This document shows positions 53,884-61,919 of a stretch of DNA of 64,000 bases, piece after piece. How positions within the stretch are numbered: the first letter of the stretch is position 1; every line of letters begins with the position of its first letter. The stretch is taken from assembly GCF_900182955.1 (NCBI RefSeq), contig NZ_FXUL01000015.1:62001-126000 (forward strand). The letters are read 5' to 3'. The DNA comes from Noviherbaspirillum suwonense. GTDB lineage: Bacteria > Pseudomonadota > Gammaproteobacteria > Burkholderiales > Burkholderiaceae_D. Made by a program: the position numbers and the translations under genes. The notes beneath the pieces are model-generated. The model did no database searches. It saw only the letters and a program-made list of their open reading frames with translations, and was not told the DNA's origin.

Positions 53884-54051
53884 ATGCAGAATCCGATCAA
53901 ACACATGCCCACAGAAGCGGATGTCGGCAGCGGCGAAAAGGGGCCGGGTCAGAAGGAGACCGAAAAAATGATCGAGCAGGTAGGCGACAAGGTCAATGAG
54001 ACCCATGCTGACCAGGGGAAGGACGTCAGCAAGGACAAGCCGGCAAGCTGA
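53884..54051 (+). CDS. Small hydrophilic 55-residue protein
   Basis: A short frame with GGAG seven to eight bases before its ATG. The product is very hydrophilic and charged (GEKGPGQKETEKMIEQVGDKVNETH and GKDVSKDKPAS), with an amphipathic middle and no cysteines. A strong bidirectional terminator follows 26 bp after the stop, which supports it being a real transcript. It resembles small stress-type disordered proteins in composition only; I do not recognise a family. Confidence 0.6.
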   Translation: MQNPIKHMPTEADVGSGEKGPGQKETEKMIEQVGDKVNETHADQGKDVSKDKPAS

Positions 54052-54076
54052 TTGCGCAGCCCGTTCGGCACAAATG

Positions 54077-54104
54077 AAAAAGGCCTGCGACAAGCAGGCC
54101 TTTT
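54077..54104. terminator. Bidirectional intrinsic terminator
   Basis: AAAAGGCCTGC-GACAA-GCAGGCCTTTT is a near-perfect stem with A/T tails on both sides. It lies between the small hydrophilic gene (plus) and the His-rich secreted gene (minus), which converge. Confidence 0.93.
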
Positions 54105-54119
54105 AGCTGGTGCAGCTTG

Positions 54120-54458
54120 TTACTTGCCGGCGCCCGGCGCGGCTTTCGGGTGGTCGCCGCGCATCGGGTGATGGCCATGATGCGGGCCGTGATGCGCGCC
54201 ACGGCGTGGACCGTGGTGGCGCATGCCATCCGGCCCGGGAGGACGGCGGTCATCCGCCATCGGCATCGGCATCCGCCCCTGGCTGCCCGCGCCCATCGAC
54301 GGCTGCCCGCTGCGCAGTTCCTGCGCCCGCCGCTCGATCTCGGCTATCCGCGCTGGATCGGTGCTCTCACGAATGCTGCTTTCCGGCGCCTGAGCGAACG
54401 CTGCGGCAGCGCTGAACAGCAGAGGCAGGACAGCGATCGTAATCCGGTTCATTTTCAT
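54120..54458 (-). CDS. Secreted His/Pro/Gly-rich small protein
   Basis: A 112-residue protein with a clear signal peptide (about 1-22, cleavage after AFA). A helix-like segment (PARIAEIERRAQELRSG) is followed by a tail very rich in His, Gly, Pro, Met and Arg (HHGPRRGAHHGPHHGHH). Such tails bind Ni, Cu or Zn. No known family is recognised; a periplasmic metal-binding or chaperone-like role is inference from composition. Confidence 0.75.
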   Translation of the reverse strand: MKMNRITIAVLPLLFSAAAAFAQAPESSIRESTDPARIAEIERRAQELRSGQPSMGAGSQGRMPMPMADDRRPPGPDGMRHHGPRRGAHHGPHHGHHPMRGDHPKAAPGAGK

Positions 54459-54585
54459 GATGACCTTTCGTTAATATGGATGAATGGCCTGTTGAGTGGC
54501 AAATCAGGAAATTGGTTCCTGGCAGCCTGGTACCGCCGCTGCTTCCGTCATTCTTGCACGGTATGGCATAATGCCGCTTCTTTCC

Positions 54586-54675
54586 GGAAGCGTGGCCGAG
54601 CGGTTGAAGGCACCAGTCTTGAAAACTGGCGACGGGGTGACCCGTTCGTGAGTTCGAATCTCACCGCTTCCGCCA
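54586..54675 (+). tRNA. tRNA-Ser (TGA)
   Basis: A 90-nt type II tRNA. The acceptor GGAAGCG pairs with CGCTTCC, the anticodon is TGA in AGTCTTGAAAACT, the variable arm is long, the T-arm reads GAGTTCGAATC, G73 is present and CCA is encoded. The region downstream turns AT-rich. Confidence 0.97.
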
Positions 54676-54844
54676 GATTCCTCTGCAAGAAATCTTTCAC
54701 ATCTTCCTTGTTCTGACCAACTTCCCTAAAAAATTCGCGCTTAGATCGTATTGAATAATGCTGTCTACAGCTTTTTGAAGTGCGATAGCACAACTTAATT
54801 ATCCAAAATTGATTTCGACGTTTATTCAAAATGCGTTGAATGTC

Positions 54845-54867
54845 GAATTGACTTCATAAGTCAATTC
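54845..54867. repeat. Perfect inverted repeat GAATTGACTT-CAT-AAGTCAATTC
   Basis: Ten-bp arms around three bases, in the AT-rich gap after tRNA-Ser. It could be a regulator site or a small hairpin; no adjacent T-tract makes it a terminator. Confidence 0.7.
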
Positions 54868-55094
54868 ATCCTTTTGCAAGCTGCAGAATATGCGTCGTTT
54901 ACATCTGCCTCCCTTTTAAAGACTACCTATTCAGCGAAGGCCTTCAAACTTAACGAACTGGAATACCGCAAATAAGACTCGGGACCAGTTGATTTTCCAG
55001 GCTGGCTGCACATGATGTTCATGTTTGCATATCCATTGCAGCGCAATAATTTCCCAGCTTATTGATAGACGTCGATACATTGGGAATATTTCTA

Positions 55095-55124
55095 TTGGAA
55101 AGTATTTCTAGAAATACATATAAT
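55095..55124 (+). promoter_or_regulatory. Promoter with internal palindrome before acyltransferase gene
   Basis: TTGGAA (55095-55100), 18 bases, then TATAAT (55119-55124). The spacer contains a perfect 16-bp palindrome, GTATTTCTAGAAATAC (55102-55117), in operator position. GAGGAG follows at 55133-55138 before the ATG at 55144. No regulator gene is adjacent. This is inference from consensus and symmetry. Confidence 0.6.
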
Positions 55125-55143
55125 CAGGATCAGAGGAGACCAC

Positions 55144-56235
55144 ATGAATCGTCACACCGACTCGTCTGCTGGAGCGAGAAAGCTCTCCAGCATCGAGGCC
55201 GCACGCGGCATTGCCGCGATAATGGTCGTGTTTTATCACACCGCGCGGCATCTGAATTTAAACTTTGGTGTCCTGCCCTGGCATGGTGTGTCGAAGTTTG
55301 GGCATGCCGGCGTAGATTTCTTTTTCGTGTTGTCCGGCTTTATCATTTTCTTTGTCCATAGCAAGGATGTCGGCAATCCTTCGCGCCTCTGGGTATATTT
55401 CGAGCGTCGCTTCACCCGTATCTATCCATTGTTCTGGGTGTCTTTAGCGATCTCGCTGGGACTTACCTGTCTATCCAGCACGGTGACACTGCCAAGCGTT
55501 GGCACCATCCTGCAACACGCGACCTTGTTACCGTTTGGGGGCGACGTCGGGGTCGCATGGACGTTGGAGCATGAGATCCTTTTTTATCTGATCTTTGCAG
55601 CTGCCATGATCCATAGACGCACAGGCATTGCGGTGTTTGCTCTCTGGCTGTGCTTTGTCCTGGCTTCGTGGGTATACGGCCAAGCATATGAATCGTCGCC
55701 GCTACTGGCCCGACTTGCGTCTACCTACAGTCTTGAATTTTTCTTCGGTATGCTCGCCGCGTACCTGGTGATTATCCTGCCGACCGGGCTGATTTACACT
55801 TCCTTGACCATCGGCATTGGCGCTTTTGGCGGCTTTGCGCTCGCAGAAGACCTCGGACTATTTGACGGCTATGCTTCATCGGCTCGCGTTGCTTATGGCA
55901 TCAGTTCCATGCTAATTGTCATAGGCATTGCCGGTGCCAACCTGAACGGGCGTCTCGCCGCGCCCCGGTTCCTTGCGCATCTCGGTACAGCGTCTTATTC
56001 AATCTACTTGCTGCACCTTGCCGCCGTCGGAATCATCTATAAACTGCTGACCGTTGCCGCGCTGCAGAAGGCTCTGCCGCTGAACCTGCTTTATCCCCTG
56101 CTGGTAGCCGCCGCAATCGCATCCTGCATCATGATTTCACGCCTGGTGGAATATCCGCTGATGCACTGGATCAGACGACTTATTTCGGATCGCATTCGAG
56201 GCCGCAAGGCTCAGATACAACCAGTGCCCGAGTAG
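55144..56235 (+). CDS. Acyltransferase 3 family membrane protein (OafA/YrhL-like)
   Basis: A 363-residue protein with about ten membrane helices. The motif start LSSIEAARGIAAIMVVFYHTARH carries the catalytic His, and the RRFTRIYPLFW motif follows the second helix. Such enzymes acylate surface sugars or other exported molecules. Codon use and local base composition are more AT-rich than the flanking genes, and it lies behind tRNA-Ser, so recent acquisition is likely. It has a strong GAGGAG ribosome site. Confidence 0.9.
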   Translation: MNRHTDSSAGARKLSSIEAARGIAAIMVVFYHTARHLNLNFGVLPWHGVSKFGHAGVDFFFVLSGFIIFFVHSKDVGNPSRLWVYFERRFTRIYPLFWVSLAISLGLTCLSSTVTLPSVGTILQHATLLPFGGDVGVAWTLEHEILFYLIFAAAMIHRRTGIAVFALWLCFVLASWVYGQAYESSPLLARLASTYSLEFFFGMLAAYLVIILPTGLIYTSLTIGIGAFGGFALAEDLGLFDGYASSARVAYGISSMLIVIGIAGANLNGRLAAPRFLAHLGTASYSIYLLHLAAVGIIYKLLTVAALQKALPLNLLYPLLVAAAIASCIMISRLVEYPLMHWIRRLISDRIRGRKAQIQPVPE

Positions 56236-56331
56236 TCCCCCGCACCCGCCCTAACTTTACCTTGCCCCGAAACACGCGGCGCGTGAAGGCATGTCGCCAG
56301 GCTGGCCTGCTGCCGCCGGGCCAGACGCAAC

Positions 56332-56354
56332 AAAGCCGGCGCGAGGCCGGCTTT
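56332..56354. terminator. Bidirectional hairpin between acyltransferase and DUF4148 genes
   Basis: AAAGCCGGC-GCGAG-GCCGGCTTT is a perfect 9-bp stem with short A/T tails. It lies between the convergent acyltransferase and DUF4148 genes and probably terminates both. Confidence 0.75.
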
Positions 56355-56414
56355 GCATAGCCCGAAGGCAGGAGCGCGCTGCCGTTGCGGCAGGCGCTGC
56401 CCTACCCTGGCGAA

Positions 56415-56717
56415 TCAGCCGCCGAAATACAGGCTGTTCACGTCGCCGGCGCGGTGCAATTGCGCCGACTGGACTGCTTCTGCACGGACTTCCTGGCGGC
56501 TGCGGGTGCTTGCCGCGTAGACCGTGTCCTGGCCGTCATGCTGGCGCTGGGCGATGGCGCCCTGGGCAGCAGCCTGGGCCAGGTCCTGGCGCACTTCGGC
56601 GCGAGTCAGGCTGGACTTGAAGTTGGCGTCCGGTGCGACGAATTCGGTTTGCTGGGCAAAAGCGGAACCAGCGGCGGCGAATACGGCGACAGCGGCGATC
56701 AGATTCTTGACGTTCAT
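56415..56717 (-). CDS. DUF4148 secreted small protein
   Basis: A 100-residue protein with a signal peptide (about 1-21, cleavage after AFA). The SLTRAEVRQDLAQA motif is typical of DUF4148 proteins, which are numerous in Burkholderiales and of unknown function. AGAA precedes the ATG. The upstream open frame to 56867 is not family-like. Confidence 0.88.
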   Translation of the reverse strand: MNVKNLIAAVAVFAAAGSAFAQQTEFVAPDANFKSSLTRAEVRQDLAQAAAQGAIAQRQHDGQDTVYAASTRSRQEVRAEAVQSAQLHRAGDVNSLYFGG

Positions 56718-57038
56718 GGTGTTCTCCAAAAAGTGTGAGTGACTCGGGGCTCGGCGGTCCAGGCATCGTTGCTGCCCGTCGGGTCCTGCCTCGCTGAGTC
56801 GCACTGGTTTGCTCGTGTGCTCATCGATGAAGCACAGTCTAATCACTCTTAATGGATCAATAAACAACGTTTTATGAAATGCATTATTGCTGATTACGGA
56901 ACAATCACCGGTTCGGCTGAGGGACTTGCCTTACTTCCCAATGTATCCGCCGCATGGCGTAGTCACAGGAGCCGCTGACCCGCGCCACGCGGCAAGCCGT
57001 CAGTGCGCGCCGACCGCCCAGCCGACGCACCTGTCCTC
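56718..57038. other. Intergenic region upstream of DUF4148 gene
   Basis: No gene supported in 321 bp. A strongly AT-rich stretch at about 56830-56900 probably carries the promoter of the DUF4148 gene; I cannot assign boxes with confidence. Short open frames here have no ribosome site or domain. Confidence 0.5.
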
Positions 57039-57323
57039 TCAGAGCTCAGGCGGTATGCGCGCAATGGCCTTGAAATGGTGAAATCCCTGGTCCCGCAGCG
57101 GCTCGATCCGATAACGCAAATCGCGCACCCTATCGATCAGCGTCGCGTAGACCATGTCATTTTCCGCGCCGACGATGCGGTAAATTTCGCCTTCGCTGTT
57201 TTCGATGCCGAACTGCCGGATGCTCTGCCTCGTGAGGGAATCGACTTCGGGCGTTCCCAGAAACGCAATCAGCGCGCTGTCGAACTTCGGAATGGCCTTC
57301 CCTTTGATGAGTGCTGTCTCCAT
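57039..57323 (-). CDS. Hypothetical 94-residue protein
   Basis: A soluble mixed alpha/beta protein with no cysteine, signal or membrane segment; motifs such as LRYRIEPLRDQGFHHFK are not diagnostic. The ATG is preceded by AAAGGA about 7 bases upstream, which supports translation. Function unknown. Confidence 0.6.
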   Translation of the reverse strand: METALIKGKAIPKFDSALIAFLGTPEVDSLTRQSIRQFGIENSEGEIYRIVGAENDMVYATLIDRVRDLRYRIEPLRDQGFHHFKAIARIPPEL

Positions 57324-57638
57324 GCTTTTTTCCTTTTTGGAACCCGCCGGTAAAAATCACGATCCACGGACGTTGAATCGTGCGGGTTGTGATCCCATAC
57401 CTTGCATAAAGCGCGCCAACGGAAAAAACCCACATCAATTCAAAGAGTTGACTAAAGCCTGGCAGCACGGGATTTCCCAACTGTAAAGCCGACCGACAGT
57501 GTTTTATTTACACAATTACAATTGAGAAACTTTTTCGCTGTTGCAGCCGGCATACGACTTGCTTGAACCGCAAGGCTTTTTTTGCGGGACGCGTATCATG
57601 CCGGCTGTTCCTGCCAACCCATAGCCCAGTAGATCGTC
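57324..57638. other. Intergenic region with structured leader of the SBF transporter
   Basis: No gene supported in 315 bp between two divergent genes. A nested hairpin (57544-57607) lies 31 bases before the transporter start. The rest is AT-richer and probably holds both promoters. Confidence 0.5.
57544..57607 (+). promoter_or_regulatory. Nested hairpin in the leader of the SBF transporter
   Basis: CAGCCGGCATACG (57544-57556) pairs with the reverse-complementary arm at 57592-57607, apart from a 3-base bulge. The loop holds a second stem CCGCAA/TTGCGG around a run of T. It could be a structured mRNA leader or an operator. No known riboswitch class is recognised. Confidence 0.5.
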
Positions 57639-58631
57639 ATGACTCGCCCCACTTACCTGCCCGATAATTTCACCTTCGCCATTCTCCTCACCGTCATCCT
57701 GGCAAGCGTGCTGCCCTGCTCCGGCCAGTTCGCGGAGGTTGCGCATGGCGTTGCCAGCGTCGCGATCGGACTGCTCTTTTTCCTGCACGGCGCCAAGCTG
57801 CCGCGCGAGGCCATCGTCGCCGGCGCGACCCACTGGCGCCTGCATGTGCTGGTGCTGTGCAGCACCTTCCTGCTCTTCCCGCTGCTGGGATGGATGATCA
57901 AGCCGTTGGCCCTGAAACTGGTCACCCCCGAGCTGTACACCGGGCTGCTGTTCCTGTGCGTGCTGCCGTCTACGGTGCAATCGTCGATCGCGCTGGTGGC
58001 CGTGGCGCGCGGCAATGTGCCCGCGGCGATCTGCAGCGCGTCGGCGTCCAACCTGATCGGCATCTTCCTCACGCCGCTGCTGGTCGGCCTGCTTGTGGTG
58101 CATGGCGCGTCGGCCGGTGCATCGCTTGAGTCGGTCGTGCCCATAATCATGCAGCTGCTGTTGCCATTCACGCTGGGCCAGCTGCTGCGGCCGCGCATCG
58201 GCGCCTGGGTCGACAAGCGCAAGGCGACGCTGCGGCTGGTGGACCAGGGTTCCATCCTGCTGGTGGTTTATACCGCCTTCAGCGCCGCGGTGATCGAAGG
58301 CCTGTGGGACAGGCTGCCGATGACGGCGCTGGCAGGGCTGGTCGTGGTCAACCTGCTGCTGCTGGGCCTGGCCCTGAGCATTTCCACGCTGGTCAGCCGG
58401 CGCATGGGCTTCAACCGCGAAGATGAGATCACGCTGGTGTTCTGCGCATCGAAAAAAAGCCTTGCGAGCGGGCTGCCGATGGCCAAGGTGCTGTTCGCCA
58501 GCCAGAGCGTGGGCATGATCGTGCTGCCGCTGATGCTGTTCCACCAGATACAGCTGATGGTATGCGCGGTCCTGGCGCAGCGCTATGCGCGGCGCGCGGA
58601 CGTGCTGCTGCCCGAGACTGCGCATCGATAA
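57639..58631 (+). CDS. SBF-like (bile acid:sodium symporter family) transporter
   Basis: A 330-residue membrane protein with about nine to ten helices. Family stretches are GLLFFLHGAKLPREAI, LCVLPSTVQSSIALVAVARGNVPAAICSASASNLIGIFLTPLLVG, and FCASKKSLASGLPMAKVLF. These match the SBF-like group (PF13593) whose bacterial substrates are mostly unknown. The HpxW-like gene starts 34 bp downstream and is probably co-transcribed. Confidence 0.88.
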   Translation: MTRPTYLPDNFTFAILLTVILASVLPCSGQFAEVAHGVASVAIGLLFFLHGAKLPREAIVAGATHWRLHVLVLCSTFLLFPLLGWMIKPLALKLVTPELYTGLLFLCVLPSTVQSSIALVAVARGNVPAAICSASASNLIGIFLTPLLVGLLVVHGASAGASLESVVPIIMQLLLPFTLGQLLRPRIGAWVDKRKATLRLVDQGSILLVVYTAFSAAVIEGLWDRLPMTALAGLVVVNLLLLGLALSISTLVSRRMGFNREDEITLVFCASKKSLASGLPMAKVLFASQSVGMIVLPLMLFHQIQLMVCAVLAQRYARRADVLLPETAHR

Positions 58632-58665
58632 CGTGACACTGCCAACAATCCACAGGGAGACAGCA

Positions 58666-60273
58666 ATGAATGCAAGCCCCAACCCGGCGCGCGGACGCCA
58701 CGGCATGGCGACCGCGCCCAACGCGCTGGCGTCGCAAAGCGCAATGGCCGTGCTGCGCGAAGGCGGCAATGCGGTCGAGGCGATGATCGCCGCCGCGGCA
58801 ACCATCGCGGTCGTCTATCCGCACATGAACAGCATCGGCGGCGACGGCTTCTGGCTCATCGCCAGGCCGGGGGAAGCGCCGCGCGGCCTCGAAGGCTGCG
58901 GCGCGGCCGCCGGGGCGGCCAGCATCGACAGCTACCGCGAGCGCAATCTCTCCGCCATCCCGTTCCGCGGCGGCGCCGCGGCCAACACCGTGGCCGGCAC
59001 CATCTCGGCATGGGACGCCGCACACGCCTATTCGCGGGACGCGCTCGGCGGGCGGCTGCCGCTGTCGCGGCTGCTGCAGGATGCGATCGACTACGCGCGC
59101 GACGGCATACCGGTCACGCGCAGCCAGTCGCTGGGCACCGCCGCCAAGCAGGACGAGTTGGCCGCGATCGCCGGCTTTGCCGACACCTTCCTGCCGAACG
59201 GCGCAGCGCCGCCTACCGGCAGCCTGTTCCGCCAGCCGCGGCTGGCGGACACGCTCGAACACCTGACGCGCGCCGGCCTTGCCGACTATTACCAGGGTGC
59301 GCTGGCGGAAAGCATCGCGCAGGACCTGGCGAAGCTCGACAGCCCGCTGATGCTGGCGGACCTGCAGCGCCATCGCGCCGAATGGAAGACGCCGCTGGCG
59401 TTGAAGCACAGCCTGGGCACGGTGTACAACATGCCGCCGCCGACGCAGGGGCTGGTGTCGCTGCTGATCCTGGGCCAGCTTGACCGCCTGCTCGACGCCG
59501 GCATGGACCCGGTCGGCCCGGCGTTCGTGCATGCCTGCGTCGAGGCGACCAAGCTTGCGTTCGCGATCCGCGACCGAGAAGTCACCGACCCCGGCTACAT
59601 GTCGGTGGTGCCGCAGGACCTGCTGGCGCCCGATGCGCTGGACCGGATGGCGGCCGGCGTCGACCGCGACCGCGCCGCGCCCTGGGGCAAGGGTCTCGGC
59701 CCGGCCGACACCGTGTGGATGGGCGTCATCGACGGCAACGGCGTCGCGGTCAGTTTCATCCAGAGCATCTACCACGAGTTCGGCAGCGGCCTAGTGCTGC
59801 CCGCCTCCGGCATCAACTGGCAGAACCGCGGCTGCAGCTTCAGCCTGGACCCGCAGTCGCGCAATCCGCTGACGCCCTTCCGCAAGCCCTTCCACACGCT
59901 GAATCCGGCGCTGGCCCGATTCGACGACGGGCGCACGCTGGTCTACGGCAACATGGGCGGCGATGGACAGCCGCAATCGCAGAGCGCGGTGTTCAGCCGC
60001 ATCGCGATGTTCGGCATGAACCCGCAGGAAGCGATCAGCGCGCCGCGCTGGCTGCTGGGCCGTACCTGGGGCCAGAGCAGCGACAGCCTGAAACTGGAAG
60101 CGCGCTTTCCGCAAGAGACGGTGGCGGCGCTGCGCGCAATGGGGCACGAAGTCGACGTGATGGCCCCGATGGATGAAACCATGGGACACGCCGGCGCCAT
60201 CATCCGGCATGCCAACGGGCTGCTGGAGGGCGCATCGGACCCGCGCAGCGACGGCGCGGCTGCTGGCTGGTAA
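58666..60273 (+). CDS. Gamma-glutamyltransferase-family amidohydrolase (HpxW/oxamate-type)
   Basis: A 535-residue Ntn-hydrolase of the gamma-glutamyltransferase family. The processing nucleophile is likely Thr349 in ADTVWMGVIDGNG, where classic enzymes have TTH; the second Thr is Val here. The stretches VSFIQSIYHEFGSG, LPASGINWQNRG and PRWLLGRTWG resemble HpxW, the oxamate amidohydrolase of purine degradation. The start follows AGGGAG. No signal peptide is visible, unlike periplasmic GGT. Confidence 0.82.
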   Translation: MNASPNPARGRHGMATAPNALASQSAMAVLREGGNAVEAMIAAAATIAVVYPHMNSIGGDGFWLIARPGEAPRGLEGCGAAAGAASIDSYRERNLSAIPFRGGAAANTVAGTISAWDAAHAYSRDALGGRLPLSRLLQDAIDYARDGIPVTRSQSLGTAAKQDELAAIAGFADTFLPNGAAPPTGSLFRQPRLADTLEHLTRAGLADYYQGALAESIAQDLAKLDSPLMLADLQRHRAEWKTPLALKHSLGTVYNMPPPTQGLVSLLILGQLDRLLDAGMDPVGPAFVHACVEATKLAFAIRDREVTDPGYMSVVPQDLLAPDALDRMAAGVDRDRAAPWGKGLGPADTVWMGVIDGNGVAVSFIQSIYHEFGSGLVLPASGINWQNRGCSFSLDPQSRNPLTPFRKPFHTLNPALARFDDGRTLVYGNMGGDGQPQSQSAVFSRIAMFGMNPQEAISAPRWLLGRTWGQSSDSLKLEARFPQETVAALRAMGHEVDVMAPMDETMGHAGAIIRHANGLLEGASDPRSDGAAAGW

Positions 60274-60293
60274 GTCGATGAACCGCGGTTGAG

Positions 60294-60321
60294 CCGCGGT
60301 TCAATTTCGATTGAACCGCGG
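60294..60321. terminator. Perfect 12-bp stem-loop with TTCG loop
   Basis: CCGCGGTTCAAT-TTCG-ATTGAACCGCGG lies between the convergent HpxW-like and cbiX genes. Another AACCGCGGTT lies just upstream (60281-60290). There is no U-tract, so it may act as a stop or stabiliser rather than a classic terminator. Confidence 0.6.
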
Positions 60322-60389
60322 TTGAACCTGTCAGCTGCCCGCAGGGTGCATCGGGCGCAGCGCCCGGCACCCTGCGAACCCGACCGCAT

Positions 60390-60770
60390 TTACGCTGCCG
60401 GATCCGGCACTGCGGCCACGCAGTACCTTGCAATCGCCTCCAGCACCGCCGCATCCTCGCCCACCGCCGGCGCAACCGTGATCTCCAGGCCCGGATGGGC
60501 GCTGCGCAGCTCGTCCACCAGCAGCGGCAGGTCGCGCAGCACATGTCCGCCCTGCCCGAGGAACACCGGCACCAGGGACACTTTCCCGCATCCCTCCTGC
60601 ACCAGGCCGGCCACCGCTTCCGGCAGCCGCGGCGACATCAGCTCGAGAAACGCGAGCCTGACCGCGGTCTCCGGCAGGGCGGCCTGCGAAATCTCGCGCA
60701 GGCGCTCGAACGGCGCGGCCCAGCGCGGGTCTCTTGCGCCATGCGCAAACAGGATCAATGCTTGTTTCAT
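60390..60770 (-). CDS. cbiX: Sirohydrochlorin chelatase, short CbiX type
   Basis: A 126-residue single-domain CbiX-S chelatase that inserts Co2+ or Fe2+ in sirohydrochlorin. The metal-binding HG pair (FAHGARDPRW near residue 9) and GQGGHVLRDLP near residue 74 are present. It starts on the base after the lptG stop with no spacing, an odd place with no tetrapyrrole genes nearby. Confidence 0.9.
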   Translation of the reverse strand: MKQALILFAHGARDPRWAAPFERLREISQAALPETAVRLAFLELMSPRLPEAVAGLVQEGCGKVSLVPVFLGQGGHVLRDLPLLVDELRSAHPGLEITVAPAVGEDAAVLEAIARYCVAAVPDPAA

Positions 60771-61919
60771 CTAACGCCTTTCAACCCACATCAATGTGGC
60801 GATCGCCGCCAGCAGGAACAGCACGCTGGGCAGCACTGCGGTGGCAAACGGCGGCCAGGTATTGAGCATGCCGATATGGGAAAACAGGCGGTTCACCAGC
60901 TGGAAGCTCACGCCTATCATGATGCCCGCGAAAATCTTGAGGCTGACGCCGCCGGCCCGGAAATGCAGGTAGGCGAACGGCAATGCGACCGCCATCATCA
61001 CGAAAACGGCGAACGGATAGATCAGCTTGCGCCAGTAGGCGATTTCATAGCGCTCGGTGCGCTGCTTGTTTTCGGCAAGGTGCTTGCTGTACAGCGAAAG
61101 ATTGGCCGCCGACATGCGCTCCGGGTCGGCGAACAGCACCGACAGGATCGCCGGCGTGATCTCGGAGATCAGCGGCATCGCGTCGAGCTTGTGCGTCGAC
61201 ACCGCGGCGGTGAGATCCAGGGTGCCCGGGCCGCTGCGGGTGGCATCGCGCTTGAAGCGGCTCTCGGACACCTGCGCCAGGGTCCAGGTGTTGTTGCCGG
61301 CATAGTCGGCCCGGGCGGCAATGATGTAGGCGCTGAGATGGAAGTCGGCATCGAATTCGTAGATGCGCAATGTCAGCAGTTCGCCGCTCGGACGCATCTC
61401 GCGCACGTTGAGGAAGCGCGTGCCGACCACCTTGCCGCCGACGCCGTTTTCACGGATCACGTCCTTGGCCCACAGGCCGGAACGGAATTCCTGCGACACC
61501 GCGGCGCCCTTGACGCTCAGCTTGAGTTTTTCGGCGGACTCGGTCGCCCGCGGCGCAAGGTATTCGCCGAACACGAAAGTGAGGATGGCGAAGACGATGC
61601 CTATGCGGGCCAGCATCGCGGCCGTCTGGCGCGTCGACAGGCCGGAGACGCGCATGATGGTGAACTCGGAACGCGACGCCAGCTGCGCCAGCACATAGAT
61701 GGTGCCGATCAGCGCGGCGATCGGCATCAGCTCGTAGGCATAGCCGGGCAAAGCCAGCAGCACGTAGAGGAATGCATGCTGGAGCATGTAGCCGCCGGTG
61801 CCGACCGACTGCATCTCGCTCATCACGTCGAAGAACGCGAACAGCGCCAGGAAGGCCAGCAGCACGAATGCGCTGGCGCGCAGGATCTCGGAGGCGAGGT
61901 AACGCTGCAGGACTTTCAT
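60771..61919 (-). CDS. lptG: LPS export system permease LptG
   Basis: A 382-residue inner-membrane permease of the LptB2FG transporter that extracts LPS for transport to the outer membrane. It has N-terminal helices (YLASEILRASAFVLLAFLALFAFFD), a periplasmic beta-jellyroll domain, and C-terminal helices. The start overlaps the lptF stop by 4 bp. Confidence 0.95.
   Translation of the reverse strand: MKVLQRYLASEILRASAFVLLAFLALFAFFDVMSEMQSVGTGGYMLQHAFLYVLLALPGYAYELMPIAALIGTIYVLAQLASRSEFTIMRVSGLSTRQTAAMLARIGIVFAILTFVFGEYLAPRATESAEKLKLSVKGAAVSQEFRSGLWAKDVIRENGVGGKVVGTRFLNVREMRPSGELLTLRIYEFDADFHLSAYIIAARADYAGNNTWTLAQVSESRFKRDATRSGPGTLDLTAAVSTHKLDAMPLISEITPAILSVLFADPERMSAANLSLYSKHLAENKQRTERYEIAYWRKLIYPFAVFVMMAVALPFAYLHFRAGGVSLKIFAGIMIGVSFQLVNRLFSHIGMLNTWPPFATAVLPSVLFLLAAIATLMWVERR

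Larger units (their letters stand above)
54676..55143. other. AT-rich gap between tRNA-Ser and acyltransferase gene
   Basis: No gene supported. These 468 bp are clearly more AT-rich than the neighbours. They contain a perfect 10-bp inverted repeat with a 3-bp centre (54845-54867) and the acyltransferase promoter at the end. I see no integrase or repeated tRNA end. Confidence 0.65.

Noticed and set aside
54676-57038. Integrative element with att site at tRNA-Ser
   Set aside because: No integrase and no repeat of the tRNA 3' end downstream within the part I could read, so only a base-composition change remains.
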